From Polyangium fumosum (GTDB lineage Bacteria; Myxococcota_A; Polyangia; Polyangiales; Polyangiaceae): 64,000 bases of DNA. A model generated the notes under the pieces. The model worked only from the letters and a program-made list of their open reading frames with translations. It searched no databases and was not told the origin of the DNA. Below, piece by piece: positions 42,774-51,890 of the stretch; within the stretch, counting starts at the first letter, position 1; each line of letters starts with the position of its first letter. The stretch is from contig NZ_SSMQ01000006.1 in assembly GCF_005144585.1 (NCBI RefSeq), positions 186,001-250,000 on the forward strand, read 5' to 3'. The position numbers and the translations under genes are program-made.

Positions 42774-43916
42774 TCAGCCTCCGAAGAGCTGCTTGGCGAT
42801 CACGATCCGCTGGATCTGGCTCGTGCCTTCGTAGATCTGGAGGACCTTCGCGTCGCGCATGAGCTTCTCCACGGGGTACTCCTTCACGTACCCGTTGCCG
42901 CCGAAGACCTGCACGGCGTCCACGGCCGTCTGCATCGCGCTGTCGGCGCCGTAGGCCTTCGCGAAGCTCGACACGATCGGATCCCGCACGCCGTGGTCGA
43001 GGTTCCAGGCGGCTTTTTGGTAAAGCAGCCGCGTCGCTTCCACGCGGATGGCCATCTCCGCGATCATCCACTGCACGAGCTGGTGGTTCGCGATGGGCGT
43101 GCCGAAGGTCTTGCGCTCCTTCGCGTAGGCCACGCACTCGTCGAGGCAGCGGCGCATCAGGCCCGTCGCGCCTGCGCCGATGTCGGGGCGCGTCTGGTTG
43201 AACGTCTCCATCGCGAGCTTGAAGCCTTTGCCCTCGGGCGCGAGCAGGTTCGCCTTTGGCACGACCACGTCCTCGAGGAAGATCTGCGCCGTGTCGCTCG
43301 CGCGTTGTCCGAGTTTGTCCTCCTTCTTGCCCACGCGGAGCCCGGGCGTGTCGCGATCCACGATGAACGCCGCGATGCCCCGGTGCCGGAGCTCGGTGTT
43401 GCTCGTCGCGAAGATCACGTAGAACCGCGCGTAACTCGCGTTCGTGATCCAGCACTTCTGCCCGTTCAGCACGTAGTCGTCGCCGTGCTGCGCGAAGCGC
43501 GTCTGGATGCCGGCCACGTCGCTGCCTGCGTCGGGCTCGCTCGTCGCGTAGCTCGCCATCACCGGCTCGCTCGTCAGCAGGCCGAGGTACTTCTTCTTCT
43601 GCTCCTCGCTCCCGCCGAGCTTGATGGGCGTCAGCGCGAGGCCGTTCGCGAGCAGGCTCGTCTGGATGCCCGTGCACCCGTACGCGAGCTCCTCCGTGAT
43701 GATCGCGTTCTCCAGCTCGCCCATGCCCGAGCCGCCGTACTCGGCGGGGACCGTCGGGTTCACGAGGCCGATTTCCCACGCCTCTTTGAAGACATCCATC
43801 GGGAAGCGGGACTCGTGATCACACGCGGCCGCGATCGGGGTGATCCGCTCCTTCGTGAAGCGGCGGGCGGTCTCGATGAGACCCTTGTGCTCTTCGGACA
43901 GCGAGAAATCGACCAC
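42774..43916 (-). CDS. Acyl-CoA dehydrogenase
   Basis: Flavoenzyme of 380 residues that oxidises acyl-CoA to enoyl-CoA. It has the N-terminal helical domain, ASYATSEPDAGSDVAGIQT and CWITNAS of the FAD-binding middle domain, and GFKLAMETFNQTRPDIGAGATGLMRRCLDECVAYAKERKTFG. The C-terminal QIYEGTSQIQRIVIAK includes E363, aligned with the catalytic base of medium-chain enzymes. Length and motifs suit short/medium-chain substrates; the true substrate is unknown. It starts 6 bp after the 47-codon gene, so it may be the last gene of the ccmC-ccmD unit. Confidence 0.95.
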   Translation of the reverse strand: MVDFSLSEEHKGLIETARRFTKERITPIAAACDHESRFPMDVFKEAWEIGLVNPTVPAEYGGSGMGELENAIITEELAYGCTGIQTSLLANGLALTPIKLGGSEEQKKKYLGLLTSEPVMASYATSEPDAGSDVAGIQTRFAQHGDDYVLNGQKCWITNASYARFYVIFATSNTELRHRGIAAFIVDRDTPGLRVGKKEDKLGQRASDTAQIFLEDVVVPKANLLAPEGKGFKLAMETFNQTRPDIGAGATGLMRRCLDECVAYAKERKTFGTPIANHQLVQWMIAEMAIRVEATRLLYQKAAWNLDHGVRDPIVSSFAKAYGADSAMQTAVDAVQVFGGNGYVKEYPVEKLMRDAKVLQIYEGTSQIQRIVIAKQLFGG

Positions 43917-43922
43917 GGGCTC

Positions 43923-44066
43923 CTACTCCTTCATCCTGCGCTTGCGCTTCTCGAGCTCCGCGCGCACGGCGCGCGCGCCCAGGGTGTAACCGACGACGAG
44001 CCCGAGGAGAAGAACGCTCGGGATGTAGATCACGTGCTGGGGCGTGATCTGACCGAAGTCCGGCAC
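43923..44066 (-). CDS. 47-residue single-pass membrane protein in the ccm group
   Basis: Too short for routine ORF calling. From GTG at 44066 the frame reads MPDFGQITPQHVIYIPSVLL and continues LGLVVGYTLGARAVRAELEKRKRRMKE to a TAG. One hydrophobic helix is followed by a Lys/Arg-rich end. The GTG is one base after the stop of the CcmD-family gene, and the next gene begins 6 bp after its own stop. Its tight fit between two genes and its membrane-then-basic plan support a real protein, perhaps a small subunit of the heme-handling complex. No family was recognised. Confidence 0.65.
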   Translation of the reverse strand: MPDFGQITPQHVIYIPSVLLLGLVVGYTLGARAVRAELEKRKRRMKE

Positions 44067-44067
44067 G

Positions 44068-44334
44068 TCACTCGCTCCCGGTCTTCGCGCGCGCCTTCTG
44101 GAGTGCTGCCTCCAGCGTCTCGATCCGCCGGTCGAGCCGACGCTGCCGTCGGAACATCGACGCGACGAACACGAGGATCACGATCCAGATGACCGCGTAC
44201 GCCTCGACGAGCAGCTTCTCGCCGCTCTGCATCTGGTTGCCGCCCTCGACCGCGCGAAACGTCGCCCCGCGATCGTCGGCCGTCCCCTGGCCTGCCGTCC
44301 CCGGCGCTTGTTGTCCTGCTTGATCTGCCGACAT
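44068..44334 (-). CDS. CcmD family small membrane protein
   Basis: 88 residues. After a polar N-terminus, GEKLLVEAYAVIWIVILVFVASMFRRQRRLDRRIETLEAAL has the typical CcmD plan: one helix, a cytosolic Arg-rich turn and a coiled coil. CcmD helps release holo-CcmE from the CcmABC complex during cytochrome c maturation. It starts 3 bp after ccmC. The N-terminal 35 residues are longer than usual and low complexity; a start at M35 would also give a normal CcmD. Confidence 0.8.
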   Translation of the reverse strand: MSADQAGQQAPGTAGQGTADDRGATFRAVEGGNQMQSGEKLLVEAYAVIWIVILVFVASMFRRQRRLDRRIETLEAALQKARAKTGSE

Positions 44335-44337
44335 CGT

Positions 44338-45093
44338 CTACTCCTCGCCCACGCCGAGCTCGAGCGCCTCTTCCTCGGCCTCACTCAGCCGCGACGCTGC
44401 GAGCTCGATCCGCACGCGCGTCCAGATCAACACCACCGCGAGCAACGTGAACGTCAAGAACCCGAGCATGAGCGCGAGCTTCATGTCCGGATGCTGGAGC
44501 CCGCCGCCGCCCGACGTGATCACCTTCGGGTGGTTGCCGCCCCACTTCTGCACCGAGTAGTGGATGATCGGCAGGTTCGCCGCGCCGAGCACCCCGAGCG
44601 CCGCCGCGAACTTTCGCTCCGAATCCCCGTCGCCCGCGAACGCCCGCATCACCACGTACGCCACGTAGATCAGCACCGAGAGCAGCGCCGTCGTGAGCCG
44701 CGGATCCCACGTCCAGTACACGCCCCACGCCTTCGCGCCCCAGAGGGCGCCGGTCACGAGCACGAGCACGCCCATCGCCACGGCGCACTCTGCGCCTGCG
44801 CGCGCGAGTGCGTCCCAGCCGCGCGTCCCGCGGGCGAGGTACCCCGCCGAACCGAGGAAACACACGGCGGCCCCGACGTACATCGAGTACGCGATGGGCA
44901 CGTGGAAGTAGAAGATCTTCTGGACGATGCCCATCGTCGACTCGACGGGCGCCTTGAAGAAGATCACCTGGAGCGTGATCAGGAACGCGGCCGCGCAGAG
45001 GGCGAGCACCGTGTAAAAGACAACGTCCCCCCAGGAGCGGGAGCCGGACGTTTCGACTTTCGTTCCGGCTGCCAAAGCCTCGCTCGTCGCCAT
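44338..45093 (-). CDS. ccmC: Heme exporter CcmC (cytochrome c maturation)
   Basis: 251 residues with six membrane helices. It has the tryptophan-rich WWD signature WGAKAWGVYWTWDPRLTT and heme-ligand histidines in YFHVPIAYSMY and IIHYSVQKWGGNHP. CcmC presents heme to CcmE on the periplasmic side. The ATG at 45093 is preferred to a TTG eight codons upstream. The gene heads a minus-strand unit ccmC, ccmD, 47-codon gene and acyl-CoA dehydrogenase. No ccmA, ccmB or ccmE lies beside it, so the rest of the system must be elsewhere. Confidence 0.93.
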   Translation of the reverse strand: MATSEALAAGTKVETSGSRSWGDVVFYTVLALCAAAFLITLQVIFFKAPVESTMGIVQKIFYFHVPIAYSMYVGAAVCFLGSAGYLARGTRGWDALARAGAECAVAMGVLVLVTGALWGAKAWGVYWTWDPRLTTALLSVLIYVAYVVMRAFAGDGDSERKFAAALGVLGAANLPIIHYSVQKWGGNHPKVITSGGGGLQHPDMKLALMLGFLTFTLLAVVLIWTRVRIELAASRLSEAEEEALELGVGEE

Positions 45094-45223
45094 GGTGAGC
45101 GGCAACGGTAGTGGCAAGGTCGCGGGTGTTCAAGGACCCACACCTCCCGCGTCGCGCTTCCCCTCCTGGAAAGTATCCCTCGGCGACGAGCTGATCTAGA
45201 CTCGCGTCCGAGCCGCTATCCCC

Positions 45224-47071
45224 ATGGCCCCCATTCGCCCCGAGCAAGCTCCGGCAGATGTACAGGCCGACGTCCCCGCGTTCCGTCCCGGTACCGTCGT
45301 CGACGGTCGTTACCGCGTCCTTCGGCTCATCGGAGGCGGCGGCAACGGCCTCGTGCACGAGGTCGAGCACGTCCGCACGGGCCAGCGCTTGGCCCTCAAG
45401 TCCCTGCTCGATCCGACGACGTACCAGCGCCTCGAACAAGAGGCGCGCGCAACGAGCCTGCTGAAGAGCCCGCGCGCGGTGAAGATCGTCGACATGGGCA
45501 TGAGCCAGACCGAGGGCCCGTACCTCGTGATGGAGCTGCTCGCCGGGCAGAGCCTGCGCGAGCTCTTGCACGAGGCGGGGCAGCTCCCGCTCGAGCTCAC
45601 GGTCAACGTCGCGCTGCAGGTCGGCGAGTGCCTCGCCGAGGCGCACACGCAGGGCATCGTCCACCGGGATCTCAAGCCCGACAACATTCACCTCGGCCCG
45701 GGCCCGAGCCCCGGCGTCTACGACGTCAAGCTCCTCGACTTCGGCATCGTCAAGATCGCCAGCGACGCGCCCGTCCCCGGCGGCTCGCTCACGCGCACGG
45801 GCTCCACGGTCGGCACGCCGTACTACATGAGCCTCGAGCAGCTCCGGAACCCCTCGGGCGTCGACGGCCGCAGCGATCTCTACTCGCTCGGCGTCGTGCT
45901 CTACGAGTGCTTGACCGGCCGCAAGCCCTACGACGCGGACACCATCGGCGACCTCGTCTTCGCGCTCTGCTCGGGCCCGCCCACGGACATCGCGCGGCTG
46001 CGCCCCGATCTGCCGCAGCCCGTGGGCAAGGCGATCATGCGCGCGCTCGCGCCCGACCGTGACGATCGGCAAGGCGGCGTGCTCGACCTCTGCCGCGACC
46101 TCGCGCCGTTCGGCGATCGTTCCCTCTCCGCGTGGATGCACGAGCCGCAGCGGCCCGCCGCGCCCGAGCCGCCGCGCCCCTCGCACGCAGGGCCTTTCGG
46201 GGGTGCGCCGACGCCCTCGGGCCTGCGGTCGATCCCTTCGAGCGAAGCGACCCAGGCCTTCCCGCTGCCCGACGGTCCCGTGCCGCCGATCGACGAGCTC
46301 ACGCCGTCGTTGCCGTCGAGCCCGGGGCGCGACGACGACGACGAGCCCGGCGAGCGGCGCGACACGCCCACGACGTTCTACGTCAAACCCGAGCTGCCCG
46401 AATCGTCGGGGGCTCCGCACCGCGAGCGGCGCTATGCCCCCGAACCCCCTGAGCGCATGCCCGACAGCGAGAAGACGCGCATGCTCGTCGAGCCGAGCCG
46501 CGGGCAACGCCAGTACGCGATCCCGTCGGAGAACATCGACGATCCGCCGACGGCGCCGGTCAAGCCGGGCGACCTCGCGTTCGGCCCGGGCAACAAGTAC
46601 GCGAAGACGGCGCCGATCGACGCGAGCCAGTTCCCCGAGCTTCAGAACCTGCCGCCGCTCGGCCCGTATGGCGCTCCAAACCCGGGGGGCTTCGGGGCGC
46701 CCACGCCGACGGGGTCCGGCGTCTACGCGGCGCCGCCTCCGGGCATGATGGGCCAGCCTGGGATGCCGCCGGGCATGTTCCGCCCGCCGCCCATGCCGGG
46801 CCAGCTCATGACCTCGCAGAGCAACCTGCCGGCCGTGAACATCCCCGGCACGACGGGCCCCTTGCCCATGGGCCCCGGCGCGCCGCCCCCGTGGATGACG
46901 CGGCCCGGTCAGCCCACGCAGGCGCCTCCGCCGCCCGCGGGCGGCGGCCTCGCGGCGCTCGTGAACTTCTGGCAAAACGCCCCGCCGCGCACGCAGCTCG
47001 CCATTGCGGTGGGCAGCGCGAGTGGCCTCGTCGCGCTCCTGCTCATCCTGCTCTGGATCGTCGTCCGATAA
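45224..47071 (+). CDS. Membrane-anchored Ser/Thr protein kinase
   Basis: 615 residues. The kinase domain (about 28-300) has GGGGNGLV, K59 in LALKSLL, HRDLKPDN (147-154) and DFG (172-174). The activation segment GTPYYMSLEQL has SLEQ in place of the usual APEQ. A long Pro/Gly-rich linker leads to a C-terminal helix (TQLAIAVGSASGLVALLLILLWIVV) ending almost at the last residue, so it is anchored with no periplasmic sensor. It is divergent from ccmC and convergent with the TolC-like gene, 9 bp between stops. Confidence 0.92.
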   Translation: MAPIRPEQAPADVQADVPAFRPGTVVDGRYRVLRLIGGGGNGLVHEVEHVRTGQRLALKSLLDPTTYQRLEQEARATSLLKSPRAVKIVDMGMSQTEGPYLVMELLAGQSLRELLHEAGQLPLELTVNVALQVGECLAEAHTQGIVHRDLKPDNIHLGPGPSPGVYDVKLLDFGIVKIASDAPVPGGSLTRTGSTVGTPYYMSLEQLRNPSGVDGRSDLYSLGVVLYECLTGRKPYDADTIGDLVFALCSGPPTDIARLRPDLPQPVGKAIMRALAPDRDDRQGGVLDLCRDLAPFGDRSLSAWMHEPQRPAAPEPPRPSHAGPFGGAPTPSGLRSIPSSEATQAFPLPDGPVPPIDELTPSLPSSPGRDDDDEPGERRDTPTTFYVKPELPESSGAPHRERRYAPEPPERMPDSEKTRMLVEPSRGQRQYAIPSENIDDPPTAPVKPGDLAFGPGNKYAKTAPIDASQFPELQNLPPLGPYGAPNPGGFGAPTPTGSGVYAAPPPGMMGQPGMPPGMFRPPPMPGQLMTSQSNLPAVNIPGTTGPLPMGPGAPPPWMTRPGQPTQAPPPPAGGGLAALVNFWQNAPPRTQLAIAVGSASGLVALLLILLWIVVR

Positions 47072-47080
47072 CGACGGCGC

Positions 47081-48445
47081 TCAAAGCCCGTCGGGGGCGA
47101 TCGCGTCCCAGCCGGTCGCCTTCGCGAGCCGGCTCATCGCGAGATCGAGCTCCATCATCGCGTTCATCAGGCTGAACCGGTTCGTCGCGAACGCCTTCGC
47201 CGGGTCGAGGACGTCTTTCTCCTCGCGCGTCCCGACGTCGATGCCTTGCTGCACCGTCACCAGCCACTTGCGGGCGTACGACACGGCCTTCGAATACGCG
47301 TCCACGCGCCTCTGCCAGTCGACGACCTCGGCGTAGGCCGTCTCCACCTCGACCCCCGCGCCGCCGAGCGCGAGTTTCTCCGTCGCGCGCATTTCTTCGA
47401 GTTGCGCCTCGGCGTACTCGATGCGGGCCGATTGCGGCAGGAAATCGAGCTTCCAGTTGAACACAACGGCCGCGCCGTACCAGAAGAAGTTCGCCGTATC
47501 CGAGCCGAACGGGTTGATCTGGTTCGCCACCTCGGGCGCCCGCGCATACCCCGCGTTCAAGCCGAGGCCGATATCCGGGAAGAGCTGCGCCCGCGCCACC
47601 TCGACCTGCGCGCGCCGCGCTTGCACGCCGGCCCGCGCCATCGCGAGCTCCGGCCGATGCAGCCGCGCCGCCGTCAGGTACCGCGACACGTGCCCGAGCT
47701 TGTGCGTCGGCGGCTTGAGCGGCGCGTCGGGGATGTCGAGATCCGGGATGCCCGTGAAGAACCTGAGCCCCGAAAGCGCCACCGTCGTGTACCGCGTGAC
47801 CTCGGCCTCGCGCACTTCGAGCTCGGCCGTGTACGTCTGCAGCTTGAAGAGCTCGATCGGGTCGCCCTCGTCCGCCTCGACCGACTCCTTCATCTTGCCG
47901 ATGGCCTTGTCGATCGCCGCGCGCACGTCCTTGAGGAGCAAGGCCCCATCACGCGCGAGCTGCAGGCCGAAATAGGCCCGGCGCACGTCGAGGCGCACGG
48001 CGTCGCGCTCCTTCTCGACGTTCGCCTTGTTCACCTCGACGTTCGCCTCGGCCGCCTCCCACAGGTTCGTGATCTTGCCGAAGGTCCAGAGCGGCACGAC
48101 GCCGTCGACGCTGGCCCTCCAGGCGAGCCCGAGGCTGCTCGTCAGCGACACGTCCGTGTTCGGGCTGAACATGTTGTTGCCGAGCACGGTCGGCGCGAGG
48201 CCGACGCCGCCGCTCATGCGGAATTGACTGAACGGCGCGCGGTGGGCCTCGTCGAGCTGCGCCCGCACCTGCGCGAGCCGCGCCCGGGCCGCGAGCACGT
48301 TCGGGTGGTTTCGCTCGGCGATCTCCAGGATCTTCCGCAGATCGTAGACGACCTTGTCCGCGGCCTCCGCGGGCGCCGGCAAGGCCAGAAGGCCCAGGGA
48401 AAGGGCCGCCCCGAGGAGCCATCGCCGGATCGACCGCTGCGCCAT
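47081..48445 (-). CDS. TolC-family outer-membrane efflux protein
   Basis: 454 residues, signal peptide ending APAEA-ADK. The two long helical repeats of TolC are visible (ILEIAERNHPNVLAARARLAQVRAQLDEA and RPELAMARAGVQARRAQVEVARAQLFPDIGLGLNAGY). It would form the outer-membrane channel of a tripartite exporter or type I secretion system, but no inner-membrane or adaptor gene is adjacent. The ATG at 48445 has AAAGAG upstream; a GTG six codons earlier is possible. It is the last gene of a four-gene envelope operon. Confidence 0.9.
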   Translation of the reverse strand: MAQRSIRRWLLGAALSLGLLALPAPAEAADKVVYDLRKILEIAERNHPNVLAARARLAQVRAQLDEAHRAPFSQFRMSGGVGLAPTVLGNNMFSPNTDVSLTSSLGLAWRASVDGVVPLWTFGKITNLWEAAEANVEVNKANVEKERDAVRLDVRRAYFGLQLARDGALLLKDVRAAIDKAIGKMKESVEADEGDPIELFKLQTYTAELEVREAEVTRYTTVALSGLRFFTGIPDLDIPDAPLKPPTHKLGHVSRYLTAARLHRPELAMARAGVQARRAQVEVARAQLFPDIGLGLNAGYARAPEVANQINPFGSDTANFFWYGAAVVFNWKLDFLPQSARIEYAEAQLEEMRATEKLALGGAGVEVETAYAEVVDWQRRVDAYSKAVSYARKWLVTVQQGIDVGTREEKDVLDPAKAFATNRFSLMNAMMELDLAMSRLAKATGWDAIAPDGL

Positions 48446-48488
48446 GTCCGCGCTCTTTTTCACAGGGGCCCGCTCGCTGCAACCGTTG

Positions 48489-49961
48489 TTAGTCTTCGTC
48501 GTCCTCGCCGGCGCCGTCGTCCGCGGACGCGCGTACTTTTTTCATGAGCCGCCGGAAATTCGAGCGATCCATCCCCGCCTGCCGCGCCGCCTCGCTCACG
48601 TTGTTGCTCGTTCGCTTGAGCAGCCGCTCCACGTAGGCGCGCTCGAACGCGAGCGCCGCCTTCTCCTTTGCCTGCGTGAACGGCAGCTCCGACAGCGTAT
48701 CGCCCCAGAACGCCCGCGTATCGCCCGGCGCCCCGTCCTCCCCCGCGGGCGCCTCGTCGCGCCCGAACGGCAGATCCGAGGGCAGGATCGAGTCGCCGCG
48801 CGTCATCACCACCGCGTGCTCGATCGCGTTCTCGAGCTGCCGCACGTTCCCCGGCCAGGGCTGCTCGCGCAAAAGCCGGAGCGCCTCGACCCCGATCCGC
48901 TTGATGTCCCGGCCGCTGCGGCGCGCGTACTTGTGCAAGAAGTGGTACGCGAGCAGCGGGATGTCCTCTTTCCGTTGCCGGAGCGGCGGCAAATGCACGG
49001 GGATCACGGCGAGCCGATAATAAAGGTCCTCCCGGAAACGCCCCGACGCGATCCGCTCCTTCAGGTCCACGTTCGTCGCGGCGATCACGCGCACGTCGAC
49101 CGTCTTCGGCTCCGTCGCGCCCACGCGCTTGATCTCGCCCTCGGCGAGCGCGCGCAGGAGCTTCGCCTGCGCGCTCAGCGGCAGATCGCCGATCTCGTCG
49201 AGGAAGACCGTCCCCTTGTCGGCGAGCTCGAAGAGCCCCGGCCTGTCTTGCGCGCCGGTGAACGCGCCGCGCATGCTGCCGAAGAGCTCGGTCTCCACGA
49301 GCGTCTCGGGGATCGCGCCGCAGTTGATCGCGCGGAGCGGCCTGTCGCTCCGCAGGCTGTGCTGATGGATCGCGCGCGCGACGAGCTCCTTGCCCGTCCC
49401 GTTCTCTCCGAGGATCAGCACCGTCGACGTCGTCGGCGCCGCGCCGAGCGCGATCCGGTAGACGTCCTGCATCCGTGAGGAGCGGCCGATCAGCTCGCCG
49501 AACCGCTCGTGCTCCACGAGGCGCTGCTCGAGCAGGCGTGTCCGATCGACGAGGCGCTTGTGCTCGGCGGCCTGCATGAGCGCGAGCGCCACGGTCTCCG
49601 TGGGCCCGAACGGCTTCGTCAGGAAGTTGTAGGCGCCTTGCCGCACCGCCGCGACGGCCGTGTCGATGTCGCCGAACGCCGTCATCATGACGACCTCGAC
49701 CTCGGGGTGTTGCTCCTTGATCCGCGCGAGCACTTCCATGCCGCTCGGGCCGGGCATCATCACGTCGAGCAGCACGACGTCGACCGCGCGCGCCGTCGAG
49801 AGCAACGTGAGCGCGGCAGCGCCGTCCTCGGCCGTCATCACGTCGAAGCCCTCGGCGAGGAGCACGCGCGCCAGGCTGCGACGCAGCGCCGGCTCGTCGT
49901 CGACCACCATCACGTGCGCCTTCGGCGCCTTGGTCGCCCCTTGCGTCGTCTCGCTCGGCAC
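48489..49961 (-). CDS. NtrC-type sigma-54-dependent response regulator
   Basis: 490 residues: receiver domain with D66 (VVLLDVMMPGPSG), AAA+ domain with GENGTGKE, GAFTGA, GTVFLDEIGDLP and DVRVIAATN, and a C-terminal Fis-type HTH (NNVSEAARQAGMDRSNFRRLMKK). A complete, canonical enhancer-binding protein. No histidine kinase lies beside it. Its place between an OstA/LptD-like gene (39 bp upstream) and the TolC-like gene (43 bp downstream) suggests it regulates envelope or export genes, possibly its own operon; this is inference. Confidence 0.95.
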   Translation of the reverse strand: MPSETTQGATKAPKAHVMVVDDEPALRRSLARVLLAEGFDVMTAEDGAAALTLLSTARAVDVVLLDVMMPGPSGMEVLARIKEQHPEVEVVMMTAFGDIDTAVAAVRQGAYNFLTKPFGPTETVALALMQAAEHKRLVDRTRLLEQRLVEHERFGELIGRSSRMQDVYRIALGAAPTTSTVLILGENGTGKELVARAIHQHSLRSDRPLRAINCGAIPETLVETELFGSMRGAFTGAQDRPGLFELADKGTVFLDEIGDLPLSAQAKLLRALAEGEIKRVGATEPKTVDVRVIAATNVDLKERIASGRFREDLYYRLAVIPVHLPPLRQRKEDIPLLAYHFLHKYARRSGRDIKRIGVEALRLLREQPWPGNVRQLENAIEHAVVMTRGDSILPSDLPFGRDEAPAGEDGAPGDTRAFWGDTLSELPFTQAKEKAALAFERAYVERLLKRTSNNVSEAARQAGMDRSNFRRLMKKVRASADDGAGEDDED

Positions 49962-50000
49962 GTCGCTGCCATGGTCGCAACCGAATCCCCCGCGCGCAAG

Positions 50001-51890
50001 TCAGCGTGACGCCGCGCGCGCGGGCAGCGGGGGGACGAGGTCGACCGACACCCAGATGTCCGTGCCGGGCCGCCCCGCGCGCCGACTCCCGCCGACCTCG
50101 AGCGCCACGCACCCGTCCGGATGCCGGTACGAAAGTGCGCCGCCAAGACCCACGATCGCCCGCGTCCACAGATCGGTGTCGGCGCGGATGTTCCCCGTGA
50201 TGCCGCTGAAGAGCGGCCTCGAATACCCCAGGCCGAGGAGCAGCCCACGCGCTGCCACGAGCCCGATCGTGTCGCCGAGCAGGAGCCCGCCGCCGAGCGA
50301 ACGCGCGAGCGCGCCCTTGCCCGCCGCGCGCCCGTACACGTCGAGGAGGACCGTCGTCTTGTCCTCGAAACCCACGCGGAGCTCCGCGAGAGCCGAAATT
50401 CCGTCGCCCGCTTCGTCCGGGAGCTCGACGCTCCCCTTGCTCGCGATCGCCTCGATCCGCGCGCTCACGGGCCCACGCGTGCCCTCCGCGCTCGCCCATC
50501 CGACGGCGCTCGTCCCCGTGGTCGTCGCGACGAGCCCGCCTTTGACCTCGGCTTCGAGGGAGCTGCCGAACGCTTGCCCGAGCGAGCTCGATACGCCGAA
50601 CGCCGCGAGCCCGAGCGCGGGCCCGAGCTCCGGCCGTATCGCCTGGAAAAAGGCCCCCGCGCCCTGCGCGACCGCGCCGCGCGCTTCGAGCCGCGGCGAG
50701 ATGCGGTGCACGAGCGGGGCCGCGTCCTTGGCCCCGGCGAACGATTGTTCCAGGGTGACGAACGCATCGGCCCGCGCCTCGGCCACGGCGTCCCAGGCCA
50801 CCGGCGCGCCCTCGGGCCCCGCGAACCGCGCCCGCGTCCCGAGCCGCGCCCGCGTGAAGACCGGCCCGAGGCGCGGCGCGACCTCGATCCCCGCCTCGGC
50901 GCGCGCATACGGCGCATTCGTTTGCCCTGAAAGCATCGCCAGCGCCGCGTTCGCCTCCCAGCTCCCGCGTCGCCCCGCCGCCCCGGAGGCCCCGGCGAAT
51001 GCCGTTGGCCCCCAAACGATCGGCCCTTCCCCACGCCGCGCCCGCGCGACGAGCCCGGTCCCGAGGATCGCGCCCACGCCGCGCCCCGGCGAGACCTGCA
51101 TGGTCACGCTGGCCGCGCCGACGTCGAAGGGCTGCGCGGCCGCCGTGAGCGAGGGCGTCGCCACGAGCCCCCGCGCGCCCCGGATCGCATCGAGATCCCA
51201 GGCGATCCGCACGTCCGGCCGCACGTCCGACCGGACGAACCCGTGTGTATCCGCGACGAACCGATCCTGCCGGAGCCGATCCCACGTGAAGCGCCCCGTC
51301 ATCGTGGGCCCCTCGATCCGCGCGCCGAGCTCCACGCCCCCCTGCACGTACCCCGACGCGAACAGCTCGACCGCGCGCAGCCGCCCGTCCGCGCCGCGCC
51401 AGGGAAACCGCGCCCCCGCGCCGAGGAGCGCGCCATCGTCGCCGCGCATCGCGAACCGCGGCGGCAAGAGCCCCACGCGATCCGCGGGCCGAACGAGGAG
51501 CCACGGCAGCACGAAGATCGGCAAGGCCCCAAAGTAGAGCCGCGGCCATCGCAGCTCGATGTCCCCCTGTCCTGTCGCCCGCGCGCCCGAGACCTCCAGC
51601 GAGACGGGCGAGTCTTTGCAGGGGCAATGCGTGAGCTTTGCCGTCCCGCGCATCTCGACCGCGTTCGGGCCGAGCGTGATCACGAGCTTCCGGCTCGTGA
51701 GCCGGAAGCGATCGTACGTCACGACGACGTCCCCTTCGAGCTCGACCTTCCCGTGCTCGGGATCCGCGTGCGCCTCGTCGGCGCGAAACTGGACCTCGCC
51801 CGCCACGCCGAGTTGGTCCTGCCCGCGCGCCTGCACGCCCGAGATCCACGCGGCGACCCCGATGGCCGCGGCGACCGCCCGTCGGTTCAG
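50001..51890 (-). CDS. OstA/LptD-like outer-membrane protein
   Basis: 629 residues from a CTG codon at 51890. The first residues NRRAVAAAIGVAAWISGVQA form a Sec signal peptide that is lost if the GTG at 51836 is used, and no ATG, GTG or TTG is in frame closer. The CTG overlaps the upstream stop as CTGA. The N-terminal domain (VQFRADEAHADPEHGKVELEGDVVVTYDRFRLTSRKLVI) is OstA-like, and the rest has beta-barrel-like alternation with many Gly/Ala strands (GVELGARIEG, WVSVDLVPPLP). A Cys pair CPC is at the junction. Either an LptD homologue or an LPS-export-like relative. Confidence 0.8.
   Translation of the reverse strand: MNRRAVAAAIGVAAWISGVQARGQDQLGVAGEVQFRADEAHADPEHGKVELEGDVVVTYDRFRLTSRKLVITLGPNAVEMRGTAKLTHCPCKDSPVSLEVSGARATGQGDIELRWPRLYFGALPIFVLPWLLVRPADRVGLLPPRFAMRGDDGALLGAGARFPWRGADGRLRAVELFASGYVQGGVELGARIEGPTMTGRFTWDRLRQDRFVADTHGFVRSDVRPDVRIAWDLDAIRGARGLVATPSLTAAAQPFDVGAASVTMQVSPGRGVGAILGTGLVARARRGEGPIVWGPTAFAGASGAAGRRGSWEANAALAMLSGQTNAPYARAEAGIEVAPRLGPVFTRARLGTRARFAGPEGAPVAWDAVAEARADAFVTLEQSFAGAKDAAPLVHRISPRLEARGAVAQGAGAFFQAIRPELGPALGLAAFGVSSSLGQAFGSSLEAEVKGGLVATTTGTSAVGWASAEGTRGPVSARIEAIASKGSVELPDEAGDGISALAELRVGFEDKTTVLLDVYGRAAGKGALARSLGGGLLLGDTIGLVAARGLLLGLGYSRPLFSGITGNIRADTDLWTRAIVGLGGALSYRHPDGCVALEVGGSRRAGRPGTDIWVSVDLVPPLPARAASR

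Noticed and set aside
42291-44192. 633-codon plus-strand frame across R4 and the acyl-CoA dehydrogenase
   Set aside because: It is the shadow of the dehydrogenase joined to the non-coding repeat region, with no protein character.
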